64,000 nt of DNA from Geomobilimonas luticola (GCF_018476905.1 NZ_JAHCVK010000004.1:1-64000), one strand, 5' to 3'; shown: positions 54,436 through 63,132, numbered from the stretch's first letter. Notes: generated by a model not told the origin, from the letters alone. Made by a program: numbers and translations.

Positions 54436-56913
54436 ATGAAGAAAGTCAGTAAAACGTCGGTGCAGTTTCTTTTTGCAGTGGCGCTGGCAGCAACGGCTCC
54501 GGCCGTTTTCCAGCTGCCGGGAACGGACGCTTTGGCACAATCGTCGTATTTCACCAGCAGGGGCTGCGTAGACTGTCATGCAGCCCCGGTCACGGCAACC
54601 TGCAACGGATGCCATCATCACGGAAATTCCAACCTGAGCGCCTCTACCAACAAAACCTCCTATGCTCCCGGTGAGACCGTCACCGTAACCCTGAACGGCG
54701 GCAGCAGGACCGGCTGGATCGGTGCCCGCCTCTATAACCAGACCGGTGCCGAAATCGCCCGTCCCACCGGCAATCAGAGCGGCATGGGGAGTTCCACCAC
54801 CTTCCCGGCTGTCCTCAGCGCCCCGGCCCCCGCGACGGCCGGTACCTATACCTGGAAGATGTCCTACTTCGGCAACCAGGACGGCACCGGAACCGGCGAC
54901 GTTCACGCAGAAGCGGCTGTAAATGTCACGTTTACCGTGGTCTCAGCCGCTGACACCACCGCACCGGTGGTCAGCGCCTTCACTCTTCCCGCAACCGCCA
55001 CCAGCCTCACCGTTCCGGTCAGCAGCTTCACCGCCACCGACAACGTGGCCGTCACCGGCTACCTGATCAACAAGGTCGCCACTGCTCCGCTGGCATCCGC
55101 CGCCGGCTGGACCGCTACCGCACCGGCCAGCGTCACTGCCGTGGCCGGCAGCAACACCTTCTACGCCTGGGCCAAGGATGCGGCGGGCAACGTGTCCCTC
55201 GCCAAGAGCGCCAGCGTTACCGTCACCCTCCCCGACACTACCGTACCGGTGGTCAGCGCCTTCACCCTGCCGGCTACAGCCACCAGCCTCACCGTGCCGG
55301 TCAGCTCCTTCACCGCCACCGACAACGTGGGCGTCACCGGCTACCTGATCACCACCAGCGCCACCGCTCCGGCGGCATCCGCAACCGGCTGGACCGCAAC
55401 CGCCCCGGCGAGCGTCACTGCCGTGGCCGGCAGCAACACCTTCTACGCCTGGGCCAAGGATGCGGCGGGCAACGTGTCCCTCGCCAAAAGCGCCAGCGTC
55501 ACCGTCACCCTCCCCGACACCACCTTACCGGTGGTCAGCGCCTTCACCCTTCCCGCCACCGCCACCAGCCTCACCGTGCCGGTCAGCAGCTTCACCGCCA
55601 CCGATAACGTCGGTGTTACCGGCTACCTGATCAACAAGGTCGCCACTGCTCCGCTGGCATCAGCCGCCGGCTGGACTGCAACCGCACCGGCCAGCGTCGC
55701 CGCCGTCGAAGGTAACAACACCTTCTACGCCTGGGCCAAGGATGCAGCCGGCAACGTCTCCCTCGCCAAGAGCGCCAGCGTGACCGTCACGCTCCCCCCG
55801 GCAGCCGACACCACCGTACCCGTAGTGAGCGCCTTCACCCTGCCGGCAACTTCCACCACTCTGACTGTGCCGGTCAGCAGCTTCACCGCCACGGACAACG
55901 TTGGTGTCACCGGGTACCAGATCACCAAGAGTTCCACGGCCCCCACAAGCGGCTGGCTCACTTCTGCACCGGCCAGCGTCACCGCCGTCGAAGGGAACAA
56001 TACCTTCTACGCCTGGGCCAGAGATGCAGCAGGCAACGTCTCCCTCGCCAAAAGCGCCAGCGTGACCGTAACACTCCCCCAGGCGGGTGACACCATCAAG
56101 CCGACCCTCACCGTCTCGGCCCTGGCAAACGGCACCCAGACCAACAAGGTAACGCTGAACATCAGCGGCAGCGCCAGCGATGCAGGTGGCCTCCAGTCCG
56201 TCACCGTCAACGGCCAGGCAGTCACCGTCAACGCTGACGGTTCCTTCAGCACCGCCCTTACTCTCGTTGCCGGTGCCAACACCGTGACGGTCATCGCCAC
56301 CGACAAGGCCGGCAACCAGACGACCGATACCCGCACCATAACCTTTGACCCGACCGCACCAGTCCTGACCGTCTCCGCACCGGCCGACAACAGCACAACC
56401 AGCCAGTCGTTCATTACCCTGAACGGCACCATCAACGAGGCCTCGTCGGTCAGTGTCAGCGTCAATGACGGTGCACCGCAATCCGCCTCCATTTCCGGCA
56501 CTACCTACAGCGCCACCGTCTACCTGGTAGCGGGCGTCAACACCATCACGGTCAATGCTACCGACCTGGCCGGTAACATCACTACCGTAAAGCGGACGGT
56601 AAGCTACACCGCTACCACCAGCAACCTCTCGCTCGCAGTCACCTACCCAACGCAGGACATCACCACCAGGAATTCGTCCCTGGTCCTCAGTGGCAAGGTT
56701 GCCGATGACGACGAGCACATAACCGTCAAAATCACCATGAACGGCAGGACCTATACTCCCCAGGTTGATGACGGAGCGTTCAAGCAGCGGCTCACCTTCT
56801 CCTCTCCCAAGCTGTATGCCATCACTGTCACCGCCACGGATGAGGCAGGCAACAGCAGCACGGTCGTTCGTAACGTGATCTACCGTCCTGGCAACAACCG
56901 TAGCGACGATTAA
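54436..56913 (+). CDS. Secreted diheme c-type protein with four tandem Ig-like repeats
   Basis: An 825-residue exported protein with AAAAGGAG before the ATG and signal peptide MKKVSKTSVQFLFAVALAAT. Two heme-binding motifs follow closely: CVDCH and CNGCH (mature residues about 10-30). A beta domain follows (NGGSRTGWIGARLYNQTG), then four near-identical 94-97-residue repeats (54952-56088; PVVSAFTLPATATSLTVPVS, FYAWAKDAAGNVSLAKSASV), then three further bacterial Ig-like domains (TLTVSALANGTQTNK, LTVSAPADNSTTSQ, NLSLAVTYPTQDITT). No membrane anchor is seen. An in-frame GTG with GGAGG at 54342 is an alternative upstream start. Controlled by the tandem GEMM-I riboswitches, it is probably an extracellular or surface protein with a redox-active heme module. 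Terminator at 56932. Confidence 0.85.
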   Translation: MKKVSKTSVQFLFAVALAATAPAVFQLPGTDALAQSSYFTSRGCVDCHAAPVTATCNGCHHHGNSNLSASTNKTSYAPGETVTVTLNGGSRTGWIGARLYNQTGAEIARPTGNQSGMGSSTTFPAVLSAPAPATAGTYTWKMSYFGNQDGTGTGDVHAEAAVNVTFTVVSAADTTAPVVSAFTLPATATSLTVPVSSFTATDNVAVTGYLINKVATAPLASAAGWTATAPASVTAVAGSNTFYAWAKDAAGNVSLAKSASVTVTLPDTTVPVVSAFTLPATATSLTVPVSSFTATDNVGVTGYLITTSATAPAASATGWTATAPASVTAVAGSNTFYAWAKDAAGNVSLAKSASVTVTLPDTTLPVVSAFTLPATATSLTVPVSSFTATDNVGVTGYLINKVATAPLASAAGWTATAPASVAAVEGNNTFYAWAKDAAGNVSLAKSASVTVTLPPAADTTVPVVSAFTLPATSTTLTVPVSSFTATDNVGVTGYQITKSSTAPTSGWLTSAPASVTAVEGNNTFYAWARDAAGNVSLAKSASVTVTLPQAGDTIKPTLTVSALANGTQTNKVTLNISGSASDAGGLQSVTVNGQAVTVNADGSFSTALTLVAGANTVTVIATDKAGNQTTDTRTITFDPTAPVLTVSAPADNSTTSQSFITLNGTINEASSVSVSVNDGAPQSASISGTTYSATVYLVAGVNTITVNATDLAGNITTVKRTVSYTATTSNLSLAVTYPTQDITTRNSSLVLSGKVADDDEHITVKITMNGRTYTPQVDDGAFKQRLTFSSPKLYAITVTATDEAGNSSTVVRNVIYRPGNNRSDD
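54952..56088 (+). repeat. Four tandem 282-291 bp repeats within the Ig-repeat gene
   Basis: Repeat starts are near 54952, 55234, 55516 and 55807, each beginning GACACYACC. Units 1 to 3 are very similar; unit 4 is more diverged and has a three-codon insertion before it. The units are in frame. Such repeats are prone to unequal recombination and assembly collapse. Confidence 0.85.
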
Positions 56914-56931
56914 TTAGCACTACACTGAAAA

Positions 56932-56967
56932 CTGAAAAAGCCACCCGGCAACGGGTGGCTTTTTCAG
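56932..56967. terminator. Bidirectional terminator after the Ig-repeat gene
   Basis: CTGAAAAAGCCACCCG pairs with CGGGTGGCTTTTTCAG across a four-base GCAA loop. A and T tracts on both sides allow it to end the plus-strand gene and the converging nudC gene. Confidence 0.9.
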
Positions 56968-56992
56968 TTCATCAACCAGGGAAACTGAGGCC

Positions 56993-57859
56993 TCAAGGGA
57001 CGTTCTCCAGCCCATAGGTATCGATGATCCAGCGGGCTATGCTCCGCTTCCCCGGCAGCGACGCCGGAATGGTCTCCCGGCAGAACCAGCGGGCGTCTTC
57101 CAGTTCCTCCCGGTCCACCGCGATCTCCCCGCCGGCGTAGTCCGCCACGAAACCGGCCATGAGCTGGCTCGGAAACGGCCAGTTCTGGCTTCCGACGTAC
57201 TGCAGGTTGGTCACCCGGATTCCGGTCTCCTCCAGCACCTCCCGGTGTACGCACTCCTCGAGGGATTCGCCGAAATCGAGGAAACCGGCCACCAGGCTGT
57301 AGCGCCCCGCCGGCCACGCGCTCTTTCTCCCCAGGAGGAACTCGCCGTTCTTCCGCACCAGTACGATGACACAGGGGTGGATGTGGGGGAAATGCTCGTG
57401 CCCGCAGCCGGTACAGCGCTTCCCCCAGCTGAGGGGGATCCTCTCCAGGGAACCGCCGCAGCGGGAGCAGAGTGCGCTGTGCCGATCCCAGGAAAGCACC
57501 TGGCTGGCCAGCCCCCCCAGGGTCAGCAGCCGGTCGTCGAGCCGCTCCTCCATGGCATTGAACGGTTCAGTCACCAGTCCCGCGGGCAGGTTCTTCTTCC
57601 GTGATAACGAAACCGCAAAGAGCGGCTTACCGTACCAGGTGCCGAAACATATCCCCTCCATCCCCTCCAGCCAGTCGGGACGATCTCCTTCAAAGAAACT
57701 GAACTCACCCTGTTCCTTCACCAGCACCAGGTCATTCCCCCGCACCACGACCCAGAGGGCCGGGCCTGCCGGCACTGGGTCACCGGGACGGAGCGGCCGG
57801 AACCCCTCCTGGATAATGGTACCGTTGAAGGGGAGATTGACCGCCTCCGGATACCGCAT
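56993..57859 (-). CDS. nudC: NADH pyrophosphatase (NAD-cap hydrolase) NudC
   Basis: A 288-residue NudC-type Nudix enzyme. GAGGAGG lies 5 bases before the ATG at 57859; a longer frame runs into repeat copy C and is not real. There is a zinc ribbon (CSRCGGSLERI, CTGCGHEHFPH) and a Nudix box GFLDFGESLEECVHREVLEETGI, plus SQNWPFPSQLM. It hydrolyses NADH/NAD and can remove the NAD cap from RNA. It stands alone. Confidence 0.95.
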   Translation of the reverse strand: MRYPEAVNLPFNGTIIQEGFRPLRPGDPVPAGPALWVVVRGNDLVLVKEQGEFSFFEGDRPDWLEGMEGICFGTWYGKPLFAVSLSRKKNLPAGLVTEPFNAMEERLDDRLLTLGGLASQVLSWDRHSALCSRCGGSLERIPLSWGKRCTGCGHEHFPHIHPCVIVLVRKNGEFLLGRKSAWPAGRYSLVAGFLDFGESLEECVHREVLEETGIRVTNLQYVGSQNWPFPSQLMAGFVADYAGGEIAVDREELEDARWFCRETIPASLPGKRSIARWIIDTYGLENVP

Positions 57860-57886
57860 ACCTGCCTCCTCACTGTATTTCACAAA

Positions 57887-58036
57887 GTGGGTAATGGGCG
57901 GTCCGTAACGCAAATGTGCCCGAGTGCCAGCCGATGTAGGCGAAATTGAGCTGAGCCGGTCAACGGCCGGCGCGAAATAAGCCGTACAACGGCGGTGCGC
58001 GAGGACTCTGAGCGCAACGGGGCGACCATTACTCAC
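57887..58036 (+). ncRNA. 150-bp structured element, copy C
   Basis: Arms 57887-57906 and 58017-58036 pair at 18 of 20 positions, two as G-U, with a sequence unrelated to the arms of A and B. The core is shared with the other copies. GTGCC (57924-57928) pairs with GGTGC (57994-57998) with two G-U pairs, and GCCGGTC with GGCCGGC. It lies in the divergent nudC-aguA gap, in the aguA direction. Confidence 0.7.
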
Positions 58037-58181
58037 GGGTCGGAATTCTGTGATAGCATACCGGATTGAAAAATCGACGCAACCCTTTTGCTCCTGCTTG
58101 CCCTTGAATTCCCGCGGTAGCGATGATATGGTACGAAAGGTTATTTTACAAAAGGTACGCTGACTACTCGACATAGCCTCT

Positions 58182-58256
58182 TCCCCCACCCACCCCTCCA
58201 CCGCTGAGGGAGGGCAAGGAGTTCTCCCCCCGGAGGGGGGAGGAAGGAGGGGGGGA
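58182..58256. repeat. C/G-rich palindromic repeat, copy 2
   Basis: Matches 13503-13577 closely: CCCACCCACCCCTCCACCGC and CTCCCCCCGGAGGGGGGAGG. It lies just upstream of aguA. See the entry for copy 1. Confidence 0.8.
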
Positions 58257-58295
58257 ATATTGGGTCGTCAGGTTTCGTCTTAACGAGGATGCCGT

Positions 58296-59318
58296 ATGAC
58301 ACGACGATTTCCCGCCGAATGGGAAGAACAGGACGGGGTTCTGCTGGCATGGCCCCATGAGTCCACCGACTGGCGACTCCACCTGGACCTGGTGGAGCCG
58401 GTCTTCACGGAGATCGTCCGGTCGATCAGCCGCTTCGAGAGCGTGCTCCTTGTGACCCCCGACGAGGTGGAGACTGAACGACTCCTGGCCGATGCGGGGG
58501 TGGAGATGGCCAATGTCCGGCTCTTCCCCGTGGAAACCAACGATACCTGGGCGCGGGACTTCGGCCCCGTCACGGTTGAGGAGAACGGACAACCGCTCCT
58601 CCTCGACTTCGGCTTCAACGGCTGGGGGCTGAAATTCCCCGCCGACCTGGACAACCTGATCACCGGCCGACTCTGCAAGCTGGGGGCCTTCCGGGCCGAG
58701 CGCCAGATTGCCGGGCTGATCATGGAGGGGGGGAGCCTGGAGAGCGACGGCAGCGGCACCATCCTCACCACGGCCGAATGCCTTCTCTCCCCCAACCGCA
58801 ACCCCCATCTCTCCCGGCAGGAGATCGAAGCGGCCTTGAAACAGGAACTGGGGGCGGAGAGGGTGCTCTGGCTGGAGAACGGCTACCTCGCCGGAGACGA
58901 CACCGACTCCCACGTGGATACCCTGGCCCGGCTCTGCCCGGACGAGACCATCGTCTACCAGTCGTGCGACGACCCGGCCGACGAGCACTACGGGGCACTC
59001 GGCACCATGGCCGAAGAGCTGAAAACCTTCCGCACCAGGGATGGGAGCCCCTACCGCCTCCTCCCCCTCCCCTGGCCGGAGGCGCGCTTCGACGATGACG
59101 GCCAGCGGCTCCCCGCAACCTACGCCAACTACCTCGTCATCAACCGGGCGGTGCTCGTCCCGACCTACCGGGACAAGAACGACGGGGCGGCACTCGCGGT
59201 AGTCCGGTCCGCGTTCCCCGACCGGGAAGTGATCGGCATCGACTGTTCGCCCCTCATCCTGCAGCACGGCTCGCTTCACTGTGTCACCATGCAGCTTCCC
59301 AAAGGAGTCCTCACGTGA
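58296..59318 (+). CDS. aguA: Agmatine deiminase
   Basis: A 340-residue agmatine deiminase (peptidyl-arginine deiminase fold), converting agmatine to N-carbamoylputrescine. The catalytic Cys is in ILQHGSLHCVTMQLP near the C-terminus. RFPAEWEEQDGVLLAWPHE, NDTWARDFGPVTVEE, LIMEGGSLESDGSG and DDTDSHVDTLARL hold substrate residues. GAGG precedes the ATG. It overlaps aguB by four bases (GTGA). Confidence 0.96.
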   Translation: MTRRFPAEWEEQDGVLLAWPHESTDWRLHLDLVEPVFTEIVRSISRFESVLLVTPDEVETERLLADAGVEMANVRLFPVETNDTWARDFGPVTVEENGQPLLLDFGFNGWGLKFPADLDNLITGRLCKLGAFRAERQIAGLIMEGGSLESDGSGTILTTAECLLSPNRNPHLSRQEIEAALKQELGAERVLWLENGYLAGDDTDSHVDTLARLCPDETIVYQSCDDPADEHYGALGTMAEELKTFRTRDGSPYRLLPLPWPEARFDDDGQRLPATYANYLVINRAVLVPTYRDKNDGAALAVVRSAFPDREVIGIDCSPLILQHGSLHCVTMQLPKGVLT

Positions 59319-60199
59319 ACAACCTGACTGTCGCCCTTGTCCAGCAGAGCTGTGGCGAGGACAAGGATCTCAACCTGGCCAAGAGCATCGAGAGCATCCG
59401 CCAGGCAAGCGCCCTGGGCGCCAAACTGGTGGTGCTCCAGGAACTCCACGCCGGCGTCTACTTTTGCCAGACCGAGGATACTACCCGTTTCGACATGGCG
59501 GAACCGATACCCGGACCCACCAGCGACAACCTGGGCGACGTGGCGAAGGAATTCGGGGTGGTCCTCGTCTCTTCCCTCTTCGAGCGGCGCGCGCCAGGGC
59601 TCTACCACAACACCGCCGTGGTCTTCGAGAAGGATGGCACCATCGCCGGCACCTACCGCAAGATGCACATCCCCGACGACCCCGGTTTCTACGAGAAGTT
59701 CTACTTCACCCCCGGCGATCTCGGGTTCACCCCCATCGACACCTCCGTCGGCCGGCTCGGCGTCCTGGTCTGCTGGGACCAGTGGTACCCGGAGGGGGCA
59801 CGGCTCATGGCCATGGCCGGCGCCGAACTGCTCATCTACCCCACCGCCATCGGCTGGGACCCCACCGACCCGGACGAAGAGAAAGTCCGCCAGAAGGAGG
59901 CGTGGATCACTATCCAGCGGGCCCACGCCGTGGCCAACGGAATACCGGTGGTGAGTGTCAACCGGGTCGGTTTCGAACCGGACCCGGCAGGGGCAGGGCA
60001 CGGCATCACCTTCTGGGGGAGCAGCTTCGTGGCGGGATGCCAGGGGGAATTCCTGGCCCAGGCGGCAAACGACCGGGAAGAACTGCTGGTGGTGGAGATC
60101 GACAAGGGGCGGAGCGAGTCGGTGCGTCGCATCTGGCCGTTCCTGCGCGACCGCCGCATCGATGCCTACGGGGATCTGCTGAAGCGGTACCGAGACTAG
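59315..60199 (+). CDS. aguB: N-carbamoylputrescine amidase
   Basis: A 294-residue nitrilase-family enzyme that hydrolyses N-carbamoylputrescine to putrescine, CO2 and ammonia. The triad is Glu in LVVLQELHAGVYFCQ, Lys in TYRKMHIPDD and Cys in LVCWDQWYPEGARL. GTG start overlaps aguA. Together with aguA it gives the agmatine route to putrescine; the source of agmatine (arginine decarboxylase) is not in the window. Confidence 0.96.
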   Translation: MNNLTVALVQQSCGEDKDLNLAKSIESIRQASALGAKLVVLQELHAGVYFCQTEDTTRFDMAEPIPGPTSDNLGDVAKEFGVVLVSSLFERRAPGLYHNTAVVFEKDGTIAGTYRKMHIPDDPGFYEKFYFTPGDLGFTPIDTSVGRLGVLVCWDQWYPEGARLMAMAGAELLIYPTAIGWDPTDPDEEKVRQKEAWITIQRAHAVANGIPVVSVNRVGFEPDPAGAGHGITFWGSSFVAGCQGEFLAQAANDREELLVVEIDKGRSESVRRIWPFLRDRRIDAYGDLLKRYRD

Positions 60200-60208
60200 G
60201 AGTCTGTC

Positions 60209-60733
60209 ATGGCAATGGTCGAAAGAGAACTGCTGGATGCACTCTCCAGCGCCCGCATCCTCACCTCCATGATCACCCCGGCGGTGCTCATCTCCGCCTG
60301 CGGCACCCTGATCTTCTCCACGTCTGCCCGCCTGGGGAGAATATTCGACCGGGTCAACGCGCTGAAGGGGGAACTGGAAGAGGTGCTGACGGATCGGCTC
60401 TCCTACCCCGGGGAGCGCATCGCCTTCCTCAGGGATCAGTTCCAGCTGCAGCGGATCCGCGCCGGCCTCATTCAGAAGGCGATGGCCGCCCTCTATACCG
60501 CCACCGCCCTGTTCGTGGCGGCAAGCCTCGCCATCGCCTTCAACGTGGCTTACGGCACAGCCGATACCGCCTGGATTCCCACGGCCATCGCCCTCCTGGG
60601 AGGTGTATTCCTCTTCGTCGCAAGCGCCATCCTGCTCTACGAAAGCCGCTTCAACCTGAGATTCGTCAGCCGACACCTGGACTTCATCCAGTTCCTGCAG
60701 GATCAGCACGAGCAAAAAGGCGATGGGCACTAG
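60209..60733 (+). CDS. DUF2721 membrane protein
   Basis: A 174-residue inner-membrane protein with three hydrophobic helices (ILTSMITPAVLISACGTLIF, ALYTATALFVAASLAIAF, IPTAIALLGGVFLFVASAIL). DUF2721 signatures are visible in the first half (RIFDRVNALKGE) and in LRFVSRHLDFIQFL. AGGAG precedes the ATG. It follows aguB by 9 bp and may be co-transcribed. Function unknown. Confidence 0.85.
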   Translation: MAMVERELLDALSSARILTSMITPAVLISACGTLIFSTSARLGRIFDRVNALKGELEEVLTDRLSYPGERIAFLRDQFQLQRIRAGLIQKAMAALYTATALFVAASLAIAFNVAYGTADTAWIPTAIALLGGVFLFVASAILLYESRFNLRFVSRHLDFIQFLQDQHEQKGDGH

Positions 60734-60760
60734 GCAATGGGCAAGGGGAACAGCCCCCCC

Positions 60761-60795
60761 TATCGCCTATCGCCTATCGCCTATCGCCTATCGCC
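60761..60795. repeat. TATCGCC microsatellite, five copies
   Basis: The heptamer TATCGCC is repeated five times without change in the short gap between the DUF2721 gene and slyX (convergent). Copy number could vary by slippage, but it is not in a coding region or clear promoter. Confidence 0.9.
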
Positions 60796-60801
60796 CGCCT
60801 C

Positions 60802-61008
60802 TCAATAATGCGGCGGCGGTTCCTCGTCAGCCGGCTCTCGCACGGTGGAAGGCGCCATGCACTGGAGCTGCTGCTTGAGCAGTTCAACCTCCGCCGCCAG
60901 CCGGTCCAGTTGCTGTTGCTGCAGGTACACCACCTCGTTCAGCTGCTGGATGGTATCCTCCTGGTGCATCAGGTGGATTTCCAGATCGGTGATCCTCTGT
61001 TCCGTCAT
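60802..61008 (-). CDS. slyX: SlyX-family protein
   Basis: A 68-residue coiled-coil protein: MTEQRITDLEIHLMHQEDTI, heptad pattern QLNEVVYLQQQQLDRLAAEV, and the C-terminal EEPPPHY typical of SlyX. GAGGAGG precedes the ATG. It lies 10 bp after the RlmI-type gene on the same strand. Function of the family is unknown. Confidence 0.9.
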   Translation of the reverse strand: MTEQRITDLEIHLMHQEDTIQQLNEVVYLQQQQLDRLAAEVELLKQQLQCMAPSTVREPADEEPPPHY

Positions 61009-61018
61009 TCCCTCCTCC

Positions 61019-62224
61019 TCAACTCCTAACACTGATAACGTACTTGAGATAGCGCCCCTCGGGAAATGTCACCGGGTAGGGGAAATCACCCGACTGGCCG
61101 TTGCAGGCAATGACCCGCAGCTCAGCCCCCCCCTTGAGGGCGCCGCGCCGCAACTCCTTGAGGTAGTCGGGCACCTCCACCTTCTGATGGTTGGAGGAGG
61201 TGATGAGCAGACCGCCGGACGGCAGAAGCGGCAGGGCAGCAGCCACCAGGTCCGACGTCCCGCCACGGGTGGTGAAACGGCTTTTGGCGGTGGTGGAAAA
61301 AGAAGGAGGGTCCATCAGGACGATGTCGTAGGTTTTCCCCGCCGCGGCAAGCTCCTGGAGCACCTGAAAGCAGTCGCCGACGATGAACTCGTGGCGTTTC
61401 GGATTGAGCCGGTTGGCACCGAAATTCTCCCGTCCCCACGCCGTATAGCCGGGAGAGGCGTCCACGCTCGTCACCAGGGTCGCTCCGGCGGCGGCCGCAG
61501 CCACGGAAAAGGCGGCGGTATAGGCGAACAGGTTGAGCACCCGTTTCCCCTTGACCCGCCCCATCAGATCGCGCCGGTTCTCGCGCTGGTCGAGGAACAG
61601 GCCGGTATTGAGCCCCTGCTCAAGGGTCACCAGAAAGGTCAGGCCGTTCTCCTGCACCGCAAGGCGAGGGGAAGCCGGCTGACCGGCGAGGAGCCGGCCG
61701 TACGACTTGGAATCGCTCACCGCTTCCAGCTCCCGGGTGTTCCGTGGACGGGTCTTTTCATAGACACCGGCGGGGGAGAATATCTGCTGGAGCCCCTGCA
61801 CGATCAGCGGCAGGTGGGGGCGCCACCCTTCGCAGTAAATCTGCACCATCAGGTAGTCGCCATACCGGTCCACCGTCAGTCCGGGAAGTCCGTCCCCCTC
61901 GCCGTTGACCAGCCGGTACGCGGTACTGCCGGTGAGGTCCAGGTGGTTCCGGCGCAACCGCAACGCCTGTTCGAGGCGGCGGTTCAGCCACCCCCTGTCC
62001 AGCTCCATGGGTCCGAACTCCAGCACACGGGCCACCACCCGCTCACCCGGGTCGAGGAGCGCCGTGGCCAGCAGGCGGCCCCTGTCGTCCACCAGTTCCG
62101 CCAGGGCACCGGCTCTCCCCTTCGGCCACTTTTTCGTCCAGGCATCGGCAATGAGCCATGGATGGCCCAGTTCCAGCATCCGCACCGACTCCGGTCCGAC
62201 GGTGCACCGTATCCGTTCTGTCAT
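61019..62224 (-). CDS. RlmI-type 23S rRNA m5C methyltransferase
   Basis: A 401-residue class I SAM methyltransferase of the RlmI/RlmK type. GGAGGG precedes the ATG at 62224. An N-terminal PUA domain (RMLELGHPWLIADAWTKKWP) is followed by a middle domain and a Rossmann domain with RVLNLFAYTAAFSVAAAAAGA (SAM site) and the catalytic loop DIVLMDPPSFSTTAKS. It lacks a second motif-VI Cys that I can point to with certainty, so C5-cytosine methylation is inferred from family. Upstream of slyX. Confidence 0.9.
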   Translation of the reverse strand: MTERIRCTVGPESVRMLELGHPWLIADAWTKKWPKGRAGALAELVDDRGRLLATALLDPGERVVARVLEFGPMELDRGWLNRRLEQALRLRRNHLDLTGSTAYRLVNGEGDGLPGLTVDRYGDYLMVQIYCEGWRPHLPLIVQGLQQIFSPAGVYEKTRPRNTRELEAVSDSKSYGRLLAGQPASPRLAVQENGLTFLVTLEQGLNTGLFLDQRENRRDLMGRVKGKRVLNLFAYTAAFSVAAAAAGATLVTSVDASPGYTAWGRENFGANRLNPKRHEFIVGDCFQVLQELAAAGKTYDIVLMDPPSFSTTAKSRFTTRGGTSDLVAAALPLLPSGGLLITSSNHQKVEVPDYLKELRRGALKGGAELRVIACNGQSGDFPYPVTFPEGRYLKYVISVRS

Positions 62225-62337
62225 GAATCCCTCCTGCAGTTCCTGCCACGACAGCAATTCTATCCGAAAGCCAGCGTTCGGCCAAGGCAAAACATCCCGC
62301 GAGTGGTTCCCATCCCGGCATAATCGTGCTATTAACA

Positions 62338-62440
62338 GTTGAGCCTCTTGCTAAAGTCTTGAAAGACGATCCCCCTCCCGAACCCTCCCCTACCAGGGGG
62401 GAGGGAACCTTTTTAGACTTTTTGCAAAAACCTCAATTGA
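62338..62440. repeat. MITE-like inverted-repeat element
   Basis: TTGAGCCTCTTGCTAAAGTC at the left is matched imperfectly by an inverted TTGAGGTTTTTGCAAAAAGTC at the right, around a C/G-rich core. An AGCCTCTTGCAAAAAG fragment also occurs near 20363. A TTGACA at 62439 may supply a -35 for the next gene. Confidence 0.55.
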
Positions 62441-62468
62441 CACATCAGATTACAGACAGGAGCAGTCC

Positions 62469-63119
62469 ATGGAAGCCACCCACCAATCCGGCGCAGAGCG
62501 CCACATAGAAAAGATCATGGAAGAACTCGACCCCGCGTCGGAGCGCTACCAGGTGCTCGACACGGCCAAACGATTCAAGTCCTCGTGGGTGGAACTGGGG
62601 GACAAGCTGCTGAAGGTGAGCAGCAGCACCAGGTACCGGGAATGGGGCTACCAGAGCTTCGAGGAGTATTGCGTGCAGGAGATACGGATCAGGAAACAGA
62701 CCGCCGAAAAGCTGACCCTGGCCTACCGTTTCATGGAGCGGCATGAGCCGGCACTCCTGGAACGCCGGGAGGACCCACGGCCGCTCCCCGATTTCCGGAC
62801 TGTCGATCTCCTGCGCCAGGCACGGGAGGAGAAGGGATTTTCCGACGAGGAGTATGCCACGCTGAGAAAAAGCGCGGTGGAAGAAGAGCGGAGTCACCCG
62901 ACGGTTCTGAAGCGCTTCAAGGAGGTGACGGCTACCCGAGGAGACGTCCCGCCGGACCCGACGACACCCCTCAAGGCGAGTCTGGCAGCTGCCCGCCGCC
63001 TCGACACCATGTTGCACGAGGTAGCCGGCCTGCCAAGGGAATACGGGAACCAGCTCGCCGGGCTCATCGGCTATCTGGAGGGCGAACTGGAAAAGGTCGC
63101 TTCATCCTCCCCGGAGTGA
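62469..63119 (+). CDS. Hypothetical protein with helical DNA-binding-like region
   Basis: A 216-residue soluble, mainly helical protein. The start at 62469 follows ACAGGAG. The segment GYQSFEEYCVQEIRIRKQTAEKLTLAYRF resembles the pattern seen in small chromosome- or plasmid-associated regulators (SFxxYxxxEL followed by a helix-turn-helix-like stretch). The C-terminal half is Ala/Leu/Glu-rich. I do not recognise a named family. It converges with the LOG-family gene. Confidence 0.65.
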   Translation: MEATHQSGAERHIEKIMEELDPASERYQVLDTAKRFKSSWVELGDKLLKVSSSTRYREWGYQSFEEYCVQEIRIRKQTAEKLTLAYRFMERHEPALLERREDPRPLPDFRTVDLLRQAREEKGFSDEEYATLRKSAVEEERSHPTVLKRFKEVTATRGDVPPDPTTPLKASLAAARRLDTMLHEVAGLPREYGNQLAGLIGYLEGELEKVASSSPE

Positions 63120-63132
63120 ACGCCAGCTCCTC

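Noticed and set aside
56993-58201. Extended nudC frame starting at 58201
   Set aside because: The extension runs through repeat copy C and has no ribosome site; the start at 57859 has GAGGAGG and the family N-terminus.
59276-60730. Minus-strand frame of 484 codons across aguB and the DUF2721 gene
   Set aside because: Covers two conserved genes in opposite orientation and has no ribosome site.
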